Shown: piece by piece, positions 42,498 through 51,875 of the stretch
Layout of the letters: every line of letters starts with the position of its first letter
Numbering within the stretch: the stretch's first letter is position 1
Assembly (NCBI GenBank): GCA_025352045.1
Contig: JANXUD010000095.1
Coordinates: 1 to 64,000, forward strand
DNA length: 64,000 bases
Direction: 5' to 3'
Origin: Gammaproteobacteria bacterium
GTDB taxonomy: Bacteria > Pseudomonadota > Gammaproteobacteria > Xanthomonadales > Xanthomonadaceae
Program-made: the position numbers and the translations under genes
The notes under the pieces: generated by a model
Told to the model about the DNA's origin: nothing
The model's database searches: none
What the model saw: only the letters and a program-made list of their open reading frames with translations

Positions 42498-44045
42498 ATG
42501 CTCCATTGGATGGAAGGTGGAACGTCGAACTTCAGCCCGGACTCGCGGGTGCAATTGCTGGTCGCGGGCATCCGCGACTTCGCCATCTACCTGCTTGATC
42601 CCGACGGCGTGGTGAGCAGTTGGAATGCCGGCGCCCAGCGTTTCAAGGGCTACCTGCCGGACGAAATCATCGGCCAGCATTTCTCCAGGTTCTACACCCC
42701 GCAGGACCAGGCGGCCGGGCTGCCGCGCAGGGGCCTGGACACCGCGCTTGCCGAGGGCAAGTTCGAGGCCGAGGGCTGGCGGGTGCGCAAGGACGGCTCG
42801 CATTTCTGGGCCAGCGTGGTGATCGACGCGATCCGCGACGATGCGGGCAAACTGGTGGGGTTCGCCAAGATCACCCGCGACATCACCGAGCAGCACGAGG
42901 CGAAGGAAGCCCTGCAGAAGAGCGAGGCCGCCCTGCAGCGCGCCAATGCCGCCCTGTTCCAGTCCCAGAAGATGCAGGCCATCGGCCAGCTGACCGGCGG
43001 CATCGCGCACGATTTCAACAACCTGCTGTCGGTGCTGTCGAGCGGGCTCGACGTGCTGGCGCTGTCGCCGGATGCGCGCACCGACCATCAGCTGATGGAG
43101 ACCATGCGTCGCGCGGTCCAGCGCGGTTCGACCCTCACCCAGCAATTGCTGGCGTTCGCGCGCAAGCAGCCGCTCAAGCCGGAAAACGCGGACGTCAATG
43201 GCACGATCGCCGGCTTCGAGGCCGTGCTTCGCCGCGCCGTGCCACCCTCGATCGAGTTCGACATCGAGCTGGGACGCGACGTGGGCACCGTCTCGGTCGA
43301 CTCGCAGCGATTCGAGGCGGCCCTGCTGAACCTGGTGGTCAATTCGCGCGACGCGATGCCCGCCGGTGGCGTGTTGTTGCTGCGCACCGAACCGGCGGAG
43401 CTCGCGGAAGGCGAGGTCGGCGCGCTGCCGGCGGGACGCTATGCGCGGGTCAGCGTGGTGGACAACGGCGAAGGCATGACGCCCGAGGTGTTGACGCGGG
43501 CCTTCGAGCCCTTCTTCACCACCAAGGACGTCGGCCGTGGCACCGGGCTGGGCTTGAGCCAGGTGTATGGGTTCATCACCCAATCCGGCGGCGAAGTCCA
43601 ATTGGCGAGCGAGACCGGCCAGGGCACCACGATCACGATCCACCTTCCCCTCGTGGAAGGCAGCGGGCGACCCGCAGTGCGAGACCCGGGCGTCGAGCGC
43701 GTCCTGGTGGTCGAGGACGAGCCGGAATTGCTCAACCTGGCAGCGAGCCTGTTCCGCAGCATCGGCTACGACGTGCTGACCGCGAACAATGGCGCCGACG
43801 CGGCGCGCATTCTGGATCGTGACCTGGACATCAACATCCTGTTCACCGACGTGGTCATGCCCAACATGTCCGGCGTGGAGCTGGCGCGCTGGGCGAGCGA
43901 ACACCATCCGGAACTGAAGATCGTACTCACCTCCGGCTACCCGAACCCCGGCATTGCCGAGGCCCATGGCGGGATCGGCCGCTACGCGTTCGTCAACAAG
44001 CCGTACCGCTTGGCCGAACTGGCCAAGGTGCTCCGCCGCGTCTGA
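42498..44045 (+). CDS. Hybrid PAS histidine kinase with C-terminal receiver domain
   Basis: 515 residues. N-terminal PAS domain of the LOV/haem-free type (IRDFAIYLLDPDGVVSSWNAGAQ, GYLPDEIIGQHFSRFYTP, RVRKDGSHFWASVV, then ITRDITEQ). A coiled-coil leads to the phospho-acceptor motif GGIAHDFNNLLSVLSS and the ATPase boxes NLVVNSRDAMP, VVDNGEGM and GTGLGLSQVYGF (HWE/HisKA class). The receiver at the C-terminus has VLVVEDEPELL, Asp in ILFTDVVMPNMSG, and Lys in FVNKPYRL. It has no membrane helix, so it is cytosolic. No Cys of the photoactive LOV type was seen in the PAS. Confidence 0.92.
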   Translation: MLHWMEGGTSNFSPDSRVQLLVAGIRDFAIYLLDPDGVVSSWNAGAQRFKGYLPDEIIGQHFSRFYTPQDQAAGLPRRGLDTALAEGKFEAEGWRVRKDGSHFWASVVIDAIRDDAGKLVGFAKITRDITEQHEAKEALQKSEAALQRANAALFQSQKMQAIGQLTGGIAHDFNNLLSVLSSGLDVLALSPDARTDHQLMETMRRAVQRGSTLTQQLLAFARKQPLKPENADVNGTIAGFEAVLRRAVPPSIEFDIELGRDVGTVSVDSQRFEAALLNLVVNSRDAMPAGGVLLLRTEPAELAEGEVGALPAGRYARVSVVDNGEGMTPEVLTRAFEPFFTTKDVGRGTGLGLSQVYGFITQSGGEVQLASETGQGTTITIHLPLVEGSGRPAVRDPGVERVLVVEDEPELLNLAASLFRSIGYDVLTANNGADAARILDRDLDINILFTDVVMPNMSGVELARWASEHHPELKIVLTSGYPNPGIAEAHGGIGRYAFVNKPYRLAELAKVLRRV

Positions 44046-44105
44046 GGCCTGGGGCGCGCGTGGCCGGTGTAACATTCATGCTTGCCCGTGCACTGGAGGT
44101 GCTAC

Positions 44106-44333
44106 ATGCGTTCATTGCTTCGCGTCACTGCGGCGGCCCTGGTGGCCTGCGCGCTGGGTGGTTGTGCGATGTGGGATTCGATGGGCCTGGGACATCGCCA
44201 CGATGCGCCCGCGTCGGCGCAGGCACAGGCCAAGTGCGAAGCCGCGGTGGCGACGCTGCGCGGCAAGCCCGACTATGACACCGCGCTGCATGCCTGCCTC
44301 GACGAACAGCGTCGCCGCCCGGGCAAGCATTAA
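44106..44333 (+). CDS. Small lipoprotein
   Basis: 75 residues from the ATG at 44106 with GGAGGTG 5 bases upstream; a longer frame from 44082 lacks a site. A lipoprotein signal ends in ALGGC (Cys about 20). The mature part has two Cys (AKCEAAVATLRGKP, HACLDEQ) that may pair. Nothing in its 55-residue mature sequence matches a family I know. Confidence 0.6.
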   Translation: MRSLLRVTAAALVACALGGCAMWDSMGLGHRHDAPASAQAQAKCEAAVATLRGKPDYDTALHACLDEQRRRPGKH

Positions 44334-44430
44334 TCGCGCGTAACGCGTCCCGCACCGGCCCGTGACCTCAAGCACGTGCGCGGCAACGGCGCGGGCGCGA
44401 TGCTGTCGACGATCCCCGAAGGAGTCCATC

Positions 44431-45558
44431 GTGTCGAAATTGCTGCTTGGCGCCTGTCTTGCCGTGGCCACGCTGCTGGCGTTCGCGCAGCCGTCGGCAG
44501 CGGCGCCGGGCGCTGCTTCGCGGGCGCCCGCGCCGGTTGTCGCGAACGACGCGGACGCCGGAGTCGCCGCCGCCGCGCGCGCTGCAGGCACCGCCGCTGC
44601 CGCTAACGCGGCCGACGCCGCGATGCAGGCCAATGCGGCGACGCTTGCCGCGCAGCTCGACGGGCTGCTCGCGCCCAGCCGCTCGCCGCGCGACCAGGCC
44701 CTGCGCTGGGATCTCGCCCGTTGGCAAGCGCCCGGCGGCCAGGGCCTGTCGACCCCGCGCGCGTCGCTGCGCGATGCCGCCGCGGCCGCGCCGTCGGATC
44801 GCCTGGTGCAGTGGCTGTGGGCGCGCGCGACGCCGGCCCAAAGCGGCTGCATCGGCCCCCGGGACTGCCCCGGGCGCGCGCAGGCGCTGGCGACACTGGA
44901 GCCCGGCAATGGGGCGGCCTGGTTGCCGGTCCTCGAGCAGGCATGGGACGCCGAAGATGATGTCGCGCTGGAGGCGGCCCTGTCGCACATGGCGCGCGCG
45001 CATGCCTACGATGACCTGTTCGCCGGCTATGCCGGCGCATGGGCCGAGATCGAGAACCGCTTTCCCGCCTACGTCTCCGCGCGCTCCGCGGTGCTGGCCG
45101 GTACGCCGTGGGCCGGCTCGAGCGACGTTGCCTCGATCGTGTCCGCGATTGCCCGCAGCGCATCGTCCGCGATCCCGGACATGGGTACCCTGGTCAATGT
45201 CTGCGACCGCGGCAAGCATCCCGAAGCCGCGCCTGCGCGCTTCGCGCGCTGCGGCCAGGTCGGCCGCCTGATGCTTGGCAAGGGAACCTCGATATTGTCG
45301 CGCAGCATCGGCTACGTACTGATCAAGCGCAGCGGCCTGCCGACCGACCAGGATCGCCAGGCCAACGCCAGTTTCCGCTGGCGCATGCAGCAGTCGGCCG
45401 ACCTGCACCTGGACGAAAAAGACCCCATCGCATTCCGCCGTTACTTCGCCGACCTGGTACAGACCAACGACGAGCTGGCCGCCATGGACCGGCAGTTGGC
45501 GCGCGCCGGCAAGCCGACGGTTCCGCCGGCCGGCTGGAAGGCCCCGGGCGAGGACTGA
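44431..45558 (+). CDS. Exported protein of unknown function with Ala-rich N-terminus
   Basis: 375 residues from a GTG at 44431 with GAAGGAG 6 bases upstream. Signal peptide ends near PSAAA. An Ala-rich helix follows, then a largely helical domain. Three Cys-rich spots (SGCIGPRDCPGRA, NVCDRGKHPE, ARCGQVGR) suggest disulfides. I see similarity to TPR-like helical repeats (LEQAWDAEDDVALEAALSHMARAHAYDDL) but no firm assignment. The next gene, the DksA-like zinc finger, starts 4 bases after its stop, so they may be co-transcribed. Confidence 0.65.
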   Translation: MSKLLLGACLAVATLLAFAQPSAAAPGAASRAPAPVVANDADAGVAAAARAAGTAAAANAADAAMQANAATLAAQLDGLLAPSRSPRDQALRWDLARWQAPGGQGLSTPRASLRDAAAAAPSDRLVQWLWARATPAQSGCIGPRDCPGRAQALATLEPGNGAAWLPVLEQAWDAEDDVALEAALSHMARAHAYDDLFAGYAGAWAEIENRFPAYVSARSAVLAGTPWAGSSDVASIVSAIARSASSAIPDMGTLVNVCDRGKHPEAAPARFARCGQVGRLMLGKGTSILSRSIGYVLIKRSGLPTDQDRQANASFRWRMQQSADLHLDEKDPIAFRRYFADLVQTNDELAAMDRQLARAGKPTVPPAGWKAPGED

Positions 45559-45562
45559 CGGC

Positions 45563-45829
45563 ATGGCAACCGGATGGGCGGGTGACGGCGCGGTGCAGGA
45601 CCAGATCGACGCGACCGTCAAGGACGGGATCAAGCGTGCGCGCAGCCAGCTGCCCCAGGGCAAGAGCCGCCTGCGCTGCGAGGAGTGCGACGCGCCGATC
45701 CCTGCCGCGCGGCGCAAGGCGCTGCCCGGGGTGAAGCTGTGCGTGCCCTGCCAGGAAACGCATGACGCCGATGCCTCGGGCACCAGCGGCTACAACCGCC
45801 GTGGCAGCAAGGACAGCCAGTTGCGTTGA
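45563..45829 (+). CDS. DksA/TraR-type zinc-finger protein
   Basis: 88 residues, ATG with GAGGA upstream. A short coiled region is followed by the C4 zinc finger (RLRCEECDAPIPAARRKAL, then KLCVPCQETHD), the YbiI-like pattern of small DksA paralogues that touch RNA polymerase. It lacks the long coiled-coil tip of DksA, so it may bind the polymerase secondary channel without full DksA function. Likely cytosolic. Confidence 0.85.
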   Translation: MATGWAGDGAVQDQIDATVKDGIKRARSQLPQGKSRLRCEECDAPIPAARRKALPGVKLCVPCQETHDADASGTSGYNRRGSKDSQLR

Positions 45830-45872
45830 TGCGGGCCGTGCCGGCGCACGCGCCGGTGTCCGCAGCGGCGGG

Positions 45873-46328
45873 CTAGCGGCGCAAGCCGCCACCGCGCATC
45901 GGGGAACCAGGCGATCCAGGCGAGGTCGGCTTGGACGGCGGGGCCGCGGCGGGCTTGGCCAGTGTCGAACGCGCGGGTGCGGACTTGCCCCTGGCGGGCG
46001 CCATCTCGACGCTCAGGCTGAAGCTGCGGACTTCATCCGGCTTCAACGCGCCGACGCCGATCAGCTTGCGGGCGATTTCCTTGCCCTTGTCGTCGCGGAT
46101 GGCCACGACCACGGAATATTCCCAGGCGATGTCGTCGGCCGGGTTGCGGAAGCTGCCTTCGATGCTGAGCGGCGTGTGCCCGGTATCGACCGCCGCACCC
46201 TGCGCGCCCGGTTCGAAGCGCACGTGGTGCTTGCAGGCCGGGCACACCGCGGCGCTCTCGAGGATCATCTCGCGGCAATGCGGGCACGCGCGGGTGGCCC
46301 CGGGCGTGCCTGGACGCGAGGCGTCCAT
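45873..46328 (-). CDS. Zinc-ribbon protein of unknown function
   Basis: 151 residues. A zinc ribbon of the C-P-x-C (ACPHCREMI, VCPACKHHV) type occupies residues about 13-37. A beta-rich domain follows (LSIEGSFRNPADDIAWEYSV, IRDDKGKEIARK, SFSLSVEMA) and then a disordered Lys/Ala/Pro/Ser tail. It overlaps the stop of the bactofilin gene by 1 base (TGATG), so the two are translationally coupled; it may have a role next to the bactofilin scaffold. No family is assigned. Confidence 0.7.
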   Translation of the reverse strand: MDASRPGTPGATRACPHCREMILESAAVCPACKHHVRFEPGAQGAAVDTGHTPLSIEGSFRNPADDIAWEYSVVVAIRDDKGKEIARKLIGVGALKPDEVRSFSLSVEMAPARGKSAPARSTLAKPAAAPPSKPTSPGSPGSPMRGGGLRR

Positions 46329-46840
46329 CAGTTGGTGCTGGAGTCCGGACGCTTGCCGTTCTTGCCGCCGGTTTCATCCCAGCCGAAGCTGGCCTGGCCG
46401 CGCATGCGCGCACCCGAGGCGACGGTGAGGCTGCCGGCACTGATGTCGCCGGTGACGACGGCGGTGGGCTGCAGCTCGACGCGCGAGGCGCCTTCGATGT
46501 TGCCTTCCAGCTCCCCGGCAATCGTGACCTTGTCGGCGCGCACGCCGCCGGTCAACTTGGCACCGGCTTCGATGGTCAGGTCGCCCTGCACGTTGACGTC
46601 GCCCTTGAACTTGCCGGCGATGCGGACGCTGCCGGCGCCTTCGATCTTGCCTTCGATGGTCAGGTCGGAGGCGATCAGCGATTCCTTGCGCACCCTGTCG
46701 GGCTCGCTGCGCGTCGCCGGCGCGGCCGGGGCAGCCATTGGGATTGGCGCCGGGGCGAAGTCATTGCGGGGCGCATCGGCGCGCGCGGGCTCGGGGCTCG
46801 ACGCGGTCTTGGTGTTGAGGTTGTCTTTCCAGAGGGACAT
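46328..46840 (-). CDS. Bactofilin
   Basis: 170 residues. The central part is a right-handed beta-helix of repeated hexads: LIASDLTIEGKIEGAG, VRIAGKFKGDVNVQGDLTIEAG, GGVRADKVTIAGELEGNIEGA and TAVVTGDISAGSLTVASGARMRG. Bactofilins polymerise without nucleotides into filaments that scaffold envelope enzymes and cell shape. The N-terminal 50 residues are Pro/Ala-rich and disordered, with no obvious membrane helix; the C-tail is polar. It is followed without gap by the zinc-ribbon gene. The 250-base gap to the TMEM175-like gene holds nothing I recognise. Confidence 0.92.
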   Translation of the reverse strand: MSLWKDNLNTKTASSPEPARADAPRNDFAPAPIPMAAPAAPATRSEPDRVRKESLIASDLTIEGKIEGAGSVRIAGKFKGDVNVQGDLTIEAGAKLTGGVRADKVTIAGELEGNIEGASRVELQPTAVVTGDISAGSLTVASGARMRGQASFGWDETGGKNGKRPDSSTN

Positions 46841-47090
46841 CGACAGGGCCTTCGAATGGCGGGGAGTCCGAGGCTACCAGCGAAACGGGCCTGGGGGAAC
46901 AGGCAAAAGGCCTTGCGTATCAGGGGCTAAGCGACGCTTTCGAGAATGACCCCGAACTAGGCCGCCGGTCACGAAATTGCGTTATTTCTTCGTTGTCCGG
47001 GCTTGCCCGGCAGCCGCCCGCCTGCCTCCGATCCTCGCGCCAGGGCGGCAGGGGCGGCAGCGCGGCGTCCCTGCGCCAGGCGCCCTCCCA

Positions 47091-47816
47091 CTAGGCCGAC
47101 GCGGCAGCCAGGCGGACCCGGACACGCCGCGCCACGGCGGCGGGGATAGGCCCGGACAGCGACAGCAACACATACACCAGGCCCGGCAAGCCGAACATCC
47201 AGGCCGCCGGGTTCGCCGGCAGGGCCAGCGCCGCCACGATCGAGATCGAGGCGACCGCCGGCTGCATCAGCGCACGGACGATCTGAGCGATGGTCGCCGC
47301 CTGCTCGTCCAGCGACAGGCCCAGCTGCGCGCGCTGGCGGCAGGCCTGGACGTAGAGCAGGGCGATGACCGTGCCGATCGTGGCGACCAGGACGCCGTAG
47401 ATGACGAACATCATGCGCAGGTCGTGCACGGTATGGATCGCGAAACCGTAGGGCAGCCAGCCCTGGGTGATCCAGCCGAAGAAGGTCGCGAACAGCGCCT
47501 TGAGCGGGTAGATGTAAACCATCACCAGGAACACCAGCACCAGGCTGAGGCTGATGCTGCGCGGATCGTCCAGCCCGTAGCGCCGGCTCCAGGTCATGTG
47601 CTCGTACCAGAACGAGGCCACCAGGGCGAAGCTGGCGGCGAAGGCGGGCGTGCCCTTGAGCGCTTCCAGCAGCTTGGGCATGGAGTCTGGGATCGTGCCG
47701 ACCGAAATCACCAGCATGGTCAGCGCGAACGCGAAGGCCGCGTCCACGAAGGCTTCCATGCGCGTCACCTCGGTGCCGCGTTCGAGGAAGCCGTCGGGTC
47801 GCAGGCGTTGTGTCAT
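47091..47816 (-). CDS. TMEM175/DUF1211-like channel protein
   Basis: 241 residues from the ATG at 47816. Six or so membrane helices; the first carries RMEAFVDAAFAFALTMLV, the signature R-x-x-x-F-x-D-A-x-F-A that in TMEM175 lines the pore of a potassium channel. Bacterial members (one repeat of six helices) form K+ channels as tetramers. Here FSD is FVD, a modest change. It probably sits in the inner membrane. The 225 bases to the acyl-CoA dehydrogenase start contain no gene I can support. Confidence 0.78.
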   Translation of the reverse strand: MTQRLRPDGFLERGTEVTRMEAFVDAAFAFALTMLVISVGTIPDSMPKLLEALKGTPAFAASFALVASFWYEHMTWSRRYGLDDPRSISLSLVLVFLVMVYIYPLKALFATFFGWITQGWLPYGFAIHTVHDLRMMFVIYGVLVATIGTVIALLYVQACRQRAQLGLSLDEQAATIAQIVRALMQPAVASISIVAALALPANPAAWMFGLPGLVYVLLSLSGPIPAAVARRVRVRLAAASA

Positions 47817-48040
47817 GGGCACAGCATAGCCCGCGACCCTCAGGGCTTGAGCGCGGCGCGGTAGCGCCGGCGGCAGGGCAGGCGGGTGCCGTCGCGCAGG
47901 GTCAGCCGCGCGAGGCAGCTGCGATCGGCGGCCAAGCGCATTGCCATGCGCAGCGGCGGCGTCGATTGACTCCCGCGCCAAGGTCGGCCGGCGCTACCAT
48001 CGATGCGATCGCCGGCTGGGCGTCGGGCATGGGAGCGGCT

Positions 48041-49729
48041 ATGCGTGATGTGGATGCAGTTGGCCGCGATGGGCCGAACCAGCCGCCGCCGTTGGCGGCC
48101 ATGGACACGTACGGCGCCGACCTGGCGCTGCGCGAGGCGGTCGCGCGCGAGGGCGCTGGATGGGCCTCGGCGGAACTGCATGCCTACGGCGCGCTGGCCG
48201 GCGGCGAGATGGTGGGGCTCGGCATGCAGGCCAATGCGAACCGGCCGGTGTTCCGTCCCGTCGACGCCTATGGCCGGCGCATCGACCAGGTCGATTTCCA
48301 TCCCGCCTACCACCGCCTCATGCAACTGGGGATCGAGCACGGCGTGACCGGCTTCGCCTGGCGGCATGCCGGGAGCGAGGGCGCGCACGTGGCGCGCGCG
48401 GCGCTGATGTTCCTGCACTACCAGGCCGACCAGGGCACGAGTTGCCCGCTCACCATGACGTATGCCTGCGTGCCGGCGCTGCAGCAGGCGCCCGCGCTAG
48501 CCCGGGCCTGGCTGCCGCGGATCGTCGCGCCCCATTACGACGGCGGCCACAGGCCCGCCGCCGACAAGGCGGGCAACACCATCGGCATGGGCATGACCGA
48601 GAAGCAGGGTGGCTCGGACGTGCGCAGCAACACCAGCCGCGCGGCTGCGGCGGATGGCGGCTATCGGCTCACCGGGCACAAGTGGTTCTTCTCGGCGCCG
48701 ATGTGCGATGCCTTCCTGGTGCTCGCGCAGGCGGGCGGCGGCCTGGGCTGCTTCCTGTTGCCGCGCTTCGCCCCGGATGGCGCGCTGAACGGCGTGCGCA
48801 TCCAGCGGCTGAAGGACAAGCTCGGCGACTGGAGCAATGCCAGCAGCGAAGTCGAGTTCGAGGACGCCTTCGCCTGGCCGGTCGGGGAGGAAGGCCGCGG
48901 CGTCGCCACCATCCTGCAGATGGTCGCGCTGACCCGGCAGGACTGCCTGATCGGCTCCGCGGCGCTGATGCGCCAGGCCCTCGTGCAGGCGCTGCACCAC
49001 GCGCGGCATCGCCGGGCTTTCGGCCGCCTGCTGGTGGACCAACCGCTGATGCGCAACGTGCTCGCCGATCTGGCCCTGGAATCGGAGGCCGCGACCGCGC
49101 TTGCGATGCGCGTTGCCCGAGCCATCGACGCCAGCCCGCGCGATCCGGCCGAGGCGGCCCTGGCGCGCGTGGTGACGGCGCTCGGCAAGTACTGGGTGTG
49201 CAAGCGCGCCACCGCCTTCGTCAACGAGGCGCAGGAATGCCTTGGCGGGATCGGCTATGTCGAGGACACGCCAATGCCGCGCCTGCTGCGCCAGGCGCCG
49301 CTCAATTCGATCTGGGAGGGCAGCGGCAACATCCAGTGCCTGGACCTGCTGCGGGCCCTGCAGCGCGAGCCGGGCGTCCGCGACGCGTTGTTCGGGGAAC
49401 TGGCGCGGGCGCGTGGCGCACATGTGTTGTTCGATGCCGAAGTGGCCACCTTGCAGCGCTGCCTGGATGCCGACCCGGACGCGCTGGAGTCGCAGGCGCG
49501 CTGGCTCGCCGAGCGCCTGGCGCTCGCGCTGCAGGCGTCGATCCTGCTGCACGGCGCGCCTGCGCCAATTGCCGAGCTCTTCTGCTCCAGCCGGCTGGGC
49601 GGCGCGCACGGCCTGGCCTTCGGCACCTTGCGCGACGATGCCGCGGTCGCGCTGCTGCTCGCGCGTGCCTTGCCACCGGACATGGGGCCAGCGCCAGGAA
49701 CGGGGCCTGCGCGCGCCATCCCCGATTGA
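48041..49729 (+). CDS. AidB-like acyl-CoA dehydrogenase
   Basis: 562 residues from the ATG at 48041, with GGAG 7-8 bases upstream. FAD-dependent dehydrogenase fold: MTEKQGGSDVRSNTSRA (active loop of the AidB group), GHKWFFSAPMCDAFLV, GVRIQRLKDKLGDWSNASSE, IGSAALMRQALVQALHH, ECLGGIGYVEDTPMPR and SIWEGSGNIQCLD. E. coli AidB is a DNA-binding flavoprotein of the alkylation (Ada) response with weak isovaleryl-CoA activity; bacterial homologues of this length are usually named after it or as isovaleryl-type dehydrogenases. No ada gene is seen here. Cytosolic. Confidence 0.9.
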   Translation: MRDVDAVGRDGPNQPPPLAAMDTYGADLALREAVAREGAGWASAELHAYGALAGGEMVGLGMQANANRPVFRPVDAYGRRIDQVDFHPAYHRLMQLGIEHGVTGFAWRHAGSEGAHVARAALMFLHYQADQGTSCPLTMTYACVPALQQAPALARAWLPRIVAPHYDGGHRPAADKAGNTIGMGMTEKQGGSDVRSNTSRAAAADGGYRLTGHKWFFSAPMCDAFLVLAQAGGGLGCFLLPRFAPDGALNGVRIQRLKDKLGDWSNASSEVEFEDAFAWPVGEEGRGVATILQMVALTRQDCLIGSAALMRQALVQALHHARHRRAFGRLLVDQPLMRNVLADLALESEAATALAMRVARAIDASPRDPAEAALARVVTALGKYWVCKRATAFVNEAQECLGGIGYVEDTPMPRLLRQAPLNSIWEGSGNIQCLDLLRALQREPGVRDALFGELARARGAHVLFDAEVATLQRCLDADPDALESQARWLAERLALALQASILLHGAPAPIAELFCSSRLGGAHGLAFGTLRDDAAVALLLARALPPDMGPAPGTGPARAIPD

Positions 49730-49942
49730 CGCGATCTGACGCCGGTCACCACGGTTCCGGGCGCAGCGCCCCAGGCGTCGTGGCCGCCGGCAGGTGTCCG
49801 CCGCGAACCCGTTTCCGCGTATTCAACCCAACGACGGTGAACGCTCATGGCGGCGCGGTTTCCTGCACGTCCCCGTGGCCGCGCGCGAAACCCGATTTGT
49901 CTTGTCGCGTGCCAGCAAACGGTTTAATTTGCCTGCGTGCGC

Positions 49943-49975
49943 CGGACTCCGGGGGAGCGCGGCGCCAGGAGTCCG
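49943..49975. other. Hairpin in the leader of the CsgG-like gene
   Basis: An 8-base-pair perfect stem (49943-49950 with 49968-49975) around a 17-base loop, 38 bases before the CsgG-like start. A promoter-like TTGTCG (49902) lies about 17 bases before a TAATTT. It may be a structured 5' leader; no riboswitch class was recognised. Confidence 0.4.
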
Positions 49976-50012
49976 AATTCACGCCTACGGGCGATCCACA
50001 GGGGATGCATCC

Positions 50013-50942
50013 ATGAAATCCATATGCCTGGCCGCGACCATTGCCGCCGTCGCCACGCTTGGCCTGTCCGGCGCCGCCGCCGCCAAGGTCGAGAACACCA
50101 AGGGCTCCACCAAGTCCGCCGAGATCCCGACCTGCGGCCACGTGCTGGGCACCATCGCTCTGGTGGATGGCGACGGGCAGGGCTGGAAGGCCTACCAGCT
50201 TGGCGCGCCGTCCACGCTCCTGAAGACCTTCGTCACCAGGTCAGGCTGCTTCAAGCTGGTCAACCGCGGCGCCGGCATGGAGGCGATCCAGCGCGAGCAG
50301 GCCCTGGCCAGCTCGGGCAACCTGCAGCGCCACTCCAACGTGGGCGGTGGCCAGATCAAGACGGCCGACTGGCTGCTGGTGGCGGACGTCGCAGGACAGA
50401 ACCAGAACTCCGGCGGCAACGCCCTCGGCGGCATCGCCGGTGGCCTGATCGGCGGCCGTTTCGGCGCATTGGCCGGTGGCATCAAGACCAGCAAGGTGGA
50501 AGCGCAGACCGTGCTGTCCCTGGTCAACACACGCACCTCGGAAGAAGAATTCAATATCGAGGGCTTCGCCAAGAAATCCGACTTCAGCTGGGGCGGCGGC
50601 GGCTTCGTCGGCTGGGGTGGGGTGGGCGGTGGCGCCTACGAGAACACCGACGTGGGCAAGGTCGTGGGCCTGGCCTTCCTCGACGCGTATCGCCAGCTGG
50701 TCACGCAGATGGGCGGGATCAACGCCAGTGTCGTGGCGTCGGCGCCGAAGCAGAGCTTCGTCACCACGACCGCGGTGGACATGAAGCGCTCGCCGTCCAA
50801 GGGCTCGTCCACCGTGCGCAGGCTGGACGCCGGGATGATGGTCTATCCGACCGGCGGCAAGGAAGACATGTGGTGGGAAGTCGAGGACGACAACGGCAAC
50901 GCCGGCTGGGTGATGAACGACAAGCTCACTCCGAAGAAGTAA
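50013..50942 (+). CDS. CsgG/HfaB-like protein with C-terminal SH3-like domain
   Basis: 309 residues with a signal peptide (cleavage near GAAAA). The middle (LVNRGAGMEAIQREQALASS, IKTADWLLVADV, GGIAGGLIGGRFGALAGGIKT, VEAQTVLSLVNTRTSEEEF, DVGKVVGLAFLDAYRQLVTQM) follows the CsgG-type alpha/beta fold, though no lipobox is present, unlike true CsgG outer-membrane secretion channels. The last 50 residues look like a bacterial SH3 domain (TVRRLDAGMMVYPTGGKEDMWWEVED-like, split by my reading), often a peptidoglycan or peptide-binding module. It heads a co-directional run with the cNMP/DUF1003 gene 4 bases behind. Confidence 0.75.
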   Translation: MKSICLAATIAAVATLGLSGAAAAKVENTKGSTKSAEIPTCGHVLGTIALVDGDGQGWKAYQLGAPSTLLKTFVTRSGCFKLVNRGAGMEAIQREQALASSGNLQRHSNVGGGQIKTADWLLVADVAGQNQNSGGNALGGIAGGLIGGRFGALAGGIKTSKVEAQTVLSLVNTRTSEEEFNIEGFAKKSDFSWGGGGFVGWGGVGGGAYENTDVGKVVGLAFLDAYRQLVTQMGGINASVVASAPKQSFVTTTAVDMKRSPSKGSSTVRRLDAGMMVYPTGGKEDMWWEVEDDNGNAGWVMNDKLTPKK

Positions 50943-50946
50943 GGGC

Positions 50947-51816
50947 GTGACTGCCGGCCCCCTGCTGCGCTCGATCTCGCTGTTCGAGGGCCTGACCGAC
51001 CAGGACCTGGGAGACCTCGGCGCCGAGCTGCAGCGCCGCGCGCTGCCGGCCGGCGCCATCGTCTTCGACCAGGGCGATGCCGGCAGTTCCATGTACATCG
51101 TCGAGAGCGGGGAGGTGAACATCCACCTCCCGGGCGACGGCTCGCGCCGCATCTCGCTCAAGGACATCGCCCGCGGCGAATATTTCGGCGAGCTGGCGCT
51201 GTTCGACGAGAAACCGCGCAGCGCCAGCGTCCTGGTCACCACCGATGCGGTGTTGCTGGAACTGCAACGCGACACGCTCGAGCGCTACCTGGGGCACCGG
51301 CCGAAGGTGGCCATGGCGATCCTGCGCACCATGAGCGAGCGCCTGCGCGAGACCAACACCATGTTGTCGGCCCGCGCGGCCAAGAACGTCGACGAGGAAT
51401 TCGAGAAGAACCTGAGCTGGAGCGACCGGCTGGCCGATTCGGTGGCCGCGCTCAACGGAAGCTGGGCCTTCATCGTGTTCCTGATCGCGCTCACCATCGC
51501 CTGGTGCCTGGTGAATGTCGGCGTGCTGAAGCCGGCGCTGGATCCCTATCCGTTCCAGTTCTTCAACCTGGCGCTGGCCATCCTGGTCGGCCTGCAGGGC
51601 CCGCTCATCGTGATGAGCCAGAACCGGCAGTCGCTCAAGGACCGCGCGCGGGCGGACACCGACTTCAAGGTGAACCTCAAGAACGAGGTCAATATCGAGA
51701 CCCTGCTGCGCGAGCTGGCCGAGTTCCGCGGCGAGGCCAAGGCGCGCGCCGCGGTGGACGGGATCGTCGTCACCCCGGTGCCGCGGCATGGATCGGTGGG
51801 GACGCAGGGCGAGTAG
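50947..51816 (+). CDS. Cyclic-nucleotide-binding domain fused to DUF1003 membrane domain
   Basis: 289 residues from a GTG 4 bases after the preceding stop. Residues about 5-125 form a cNMP-binding domain (LFEGLTDQDLGDLG, GAIVFDQGDAGSSMYIVESG, GEYFGELALFDEKPRSASV, with the phosphate-binding PRSAS loop intact). The second half is DUF1003, with two membrane helices in GSWAFIVFLIALTIAWCLVN and NLALAILVGLQGPLIVMSQNR, then a cytoplasmic helix. cNMP control of a membrane protein is likely; the transported or bound partner is unknown. Confidence 0.9.
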   Translation: MTAGPLLRSISLFEGLTDQDLGDLGAELQRRALPAGAIVFDQGDAGSSMYIVESGEVNIHLPGDGSRRISLKDIARGEYFGELALFDEKPRSASVLVTTDAVLLELQRDTLERYLGHRPKVAMAILRTMSERLRETNTMLSARAAKNVDEEFEKNLSWSDRLADSVAALNGSWAFIVFLIALTIAWCLVNVGVLKPALDPYPFQFFNLALAILVGLQGPLIVMSQNRQSLKDRARADTDFKVNLKNEVNIETLLRELAEFRGEAKARAAVDGIVVTPVPRHGSVGTQGE

Positions 51817-51875
51817 GGGCGCGGCATGGCGCCGTGGTCGCAGTCGGTGACACGCGTGGCTGGACAATCGGCAGC

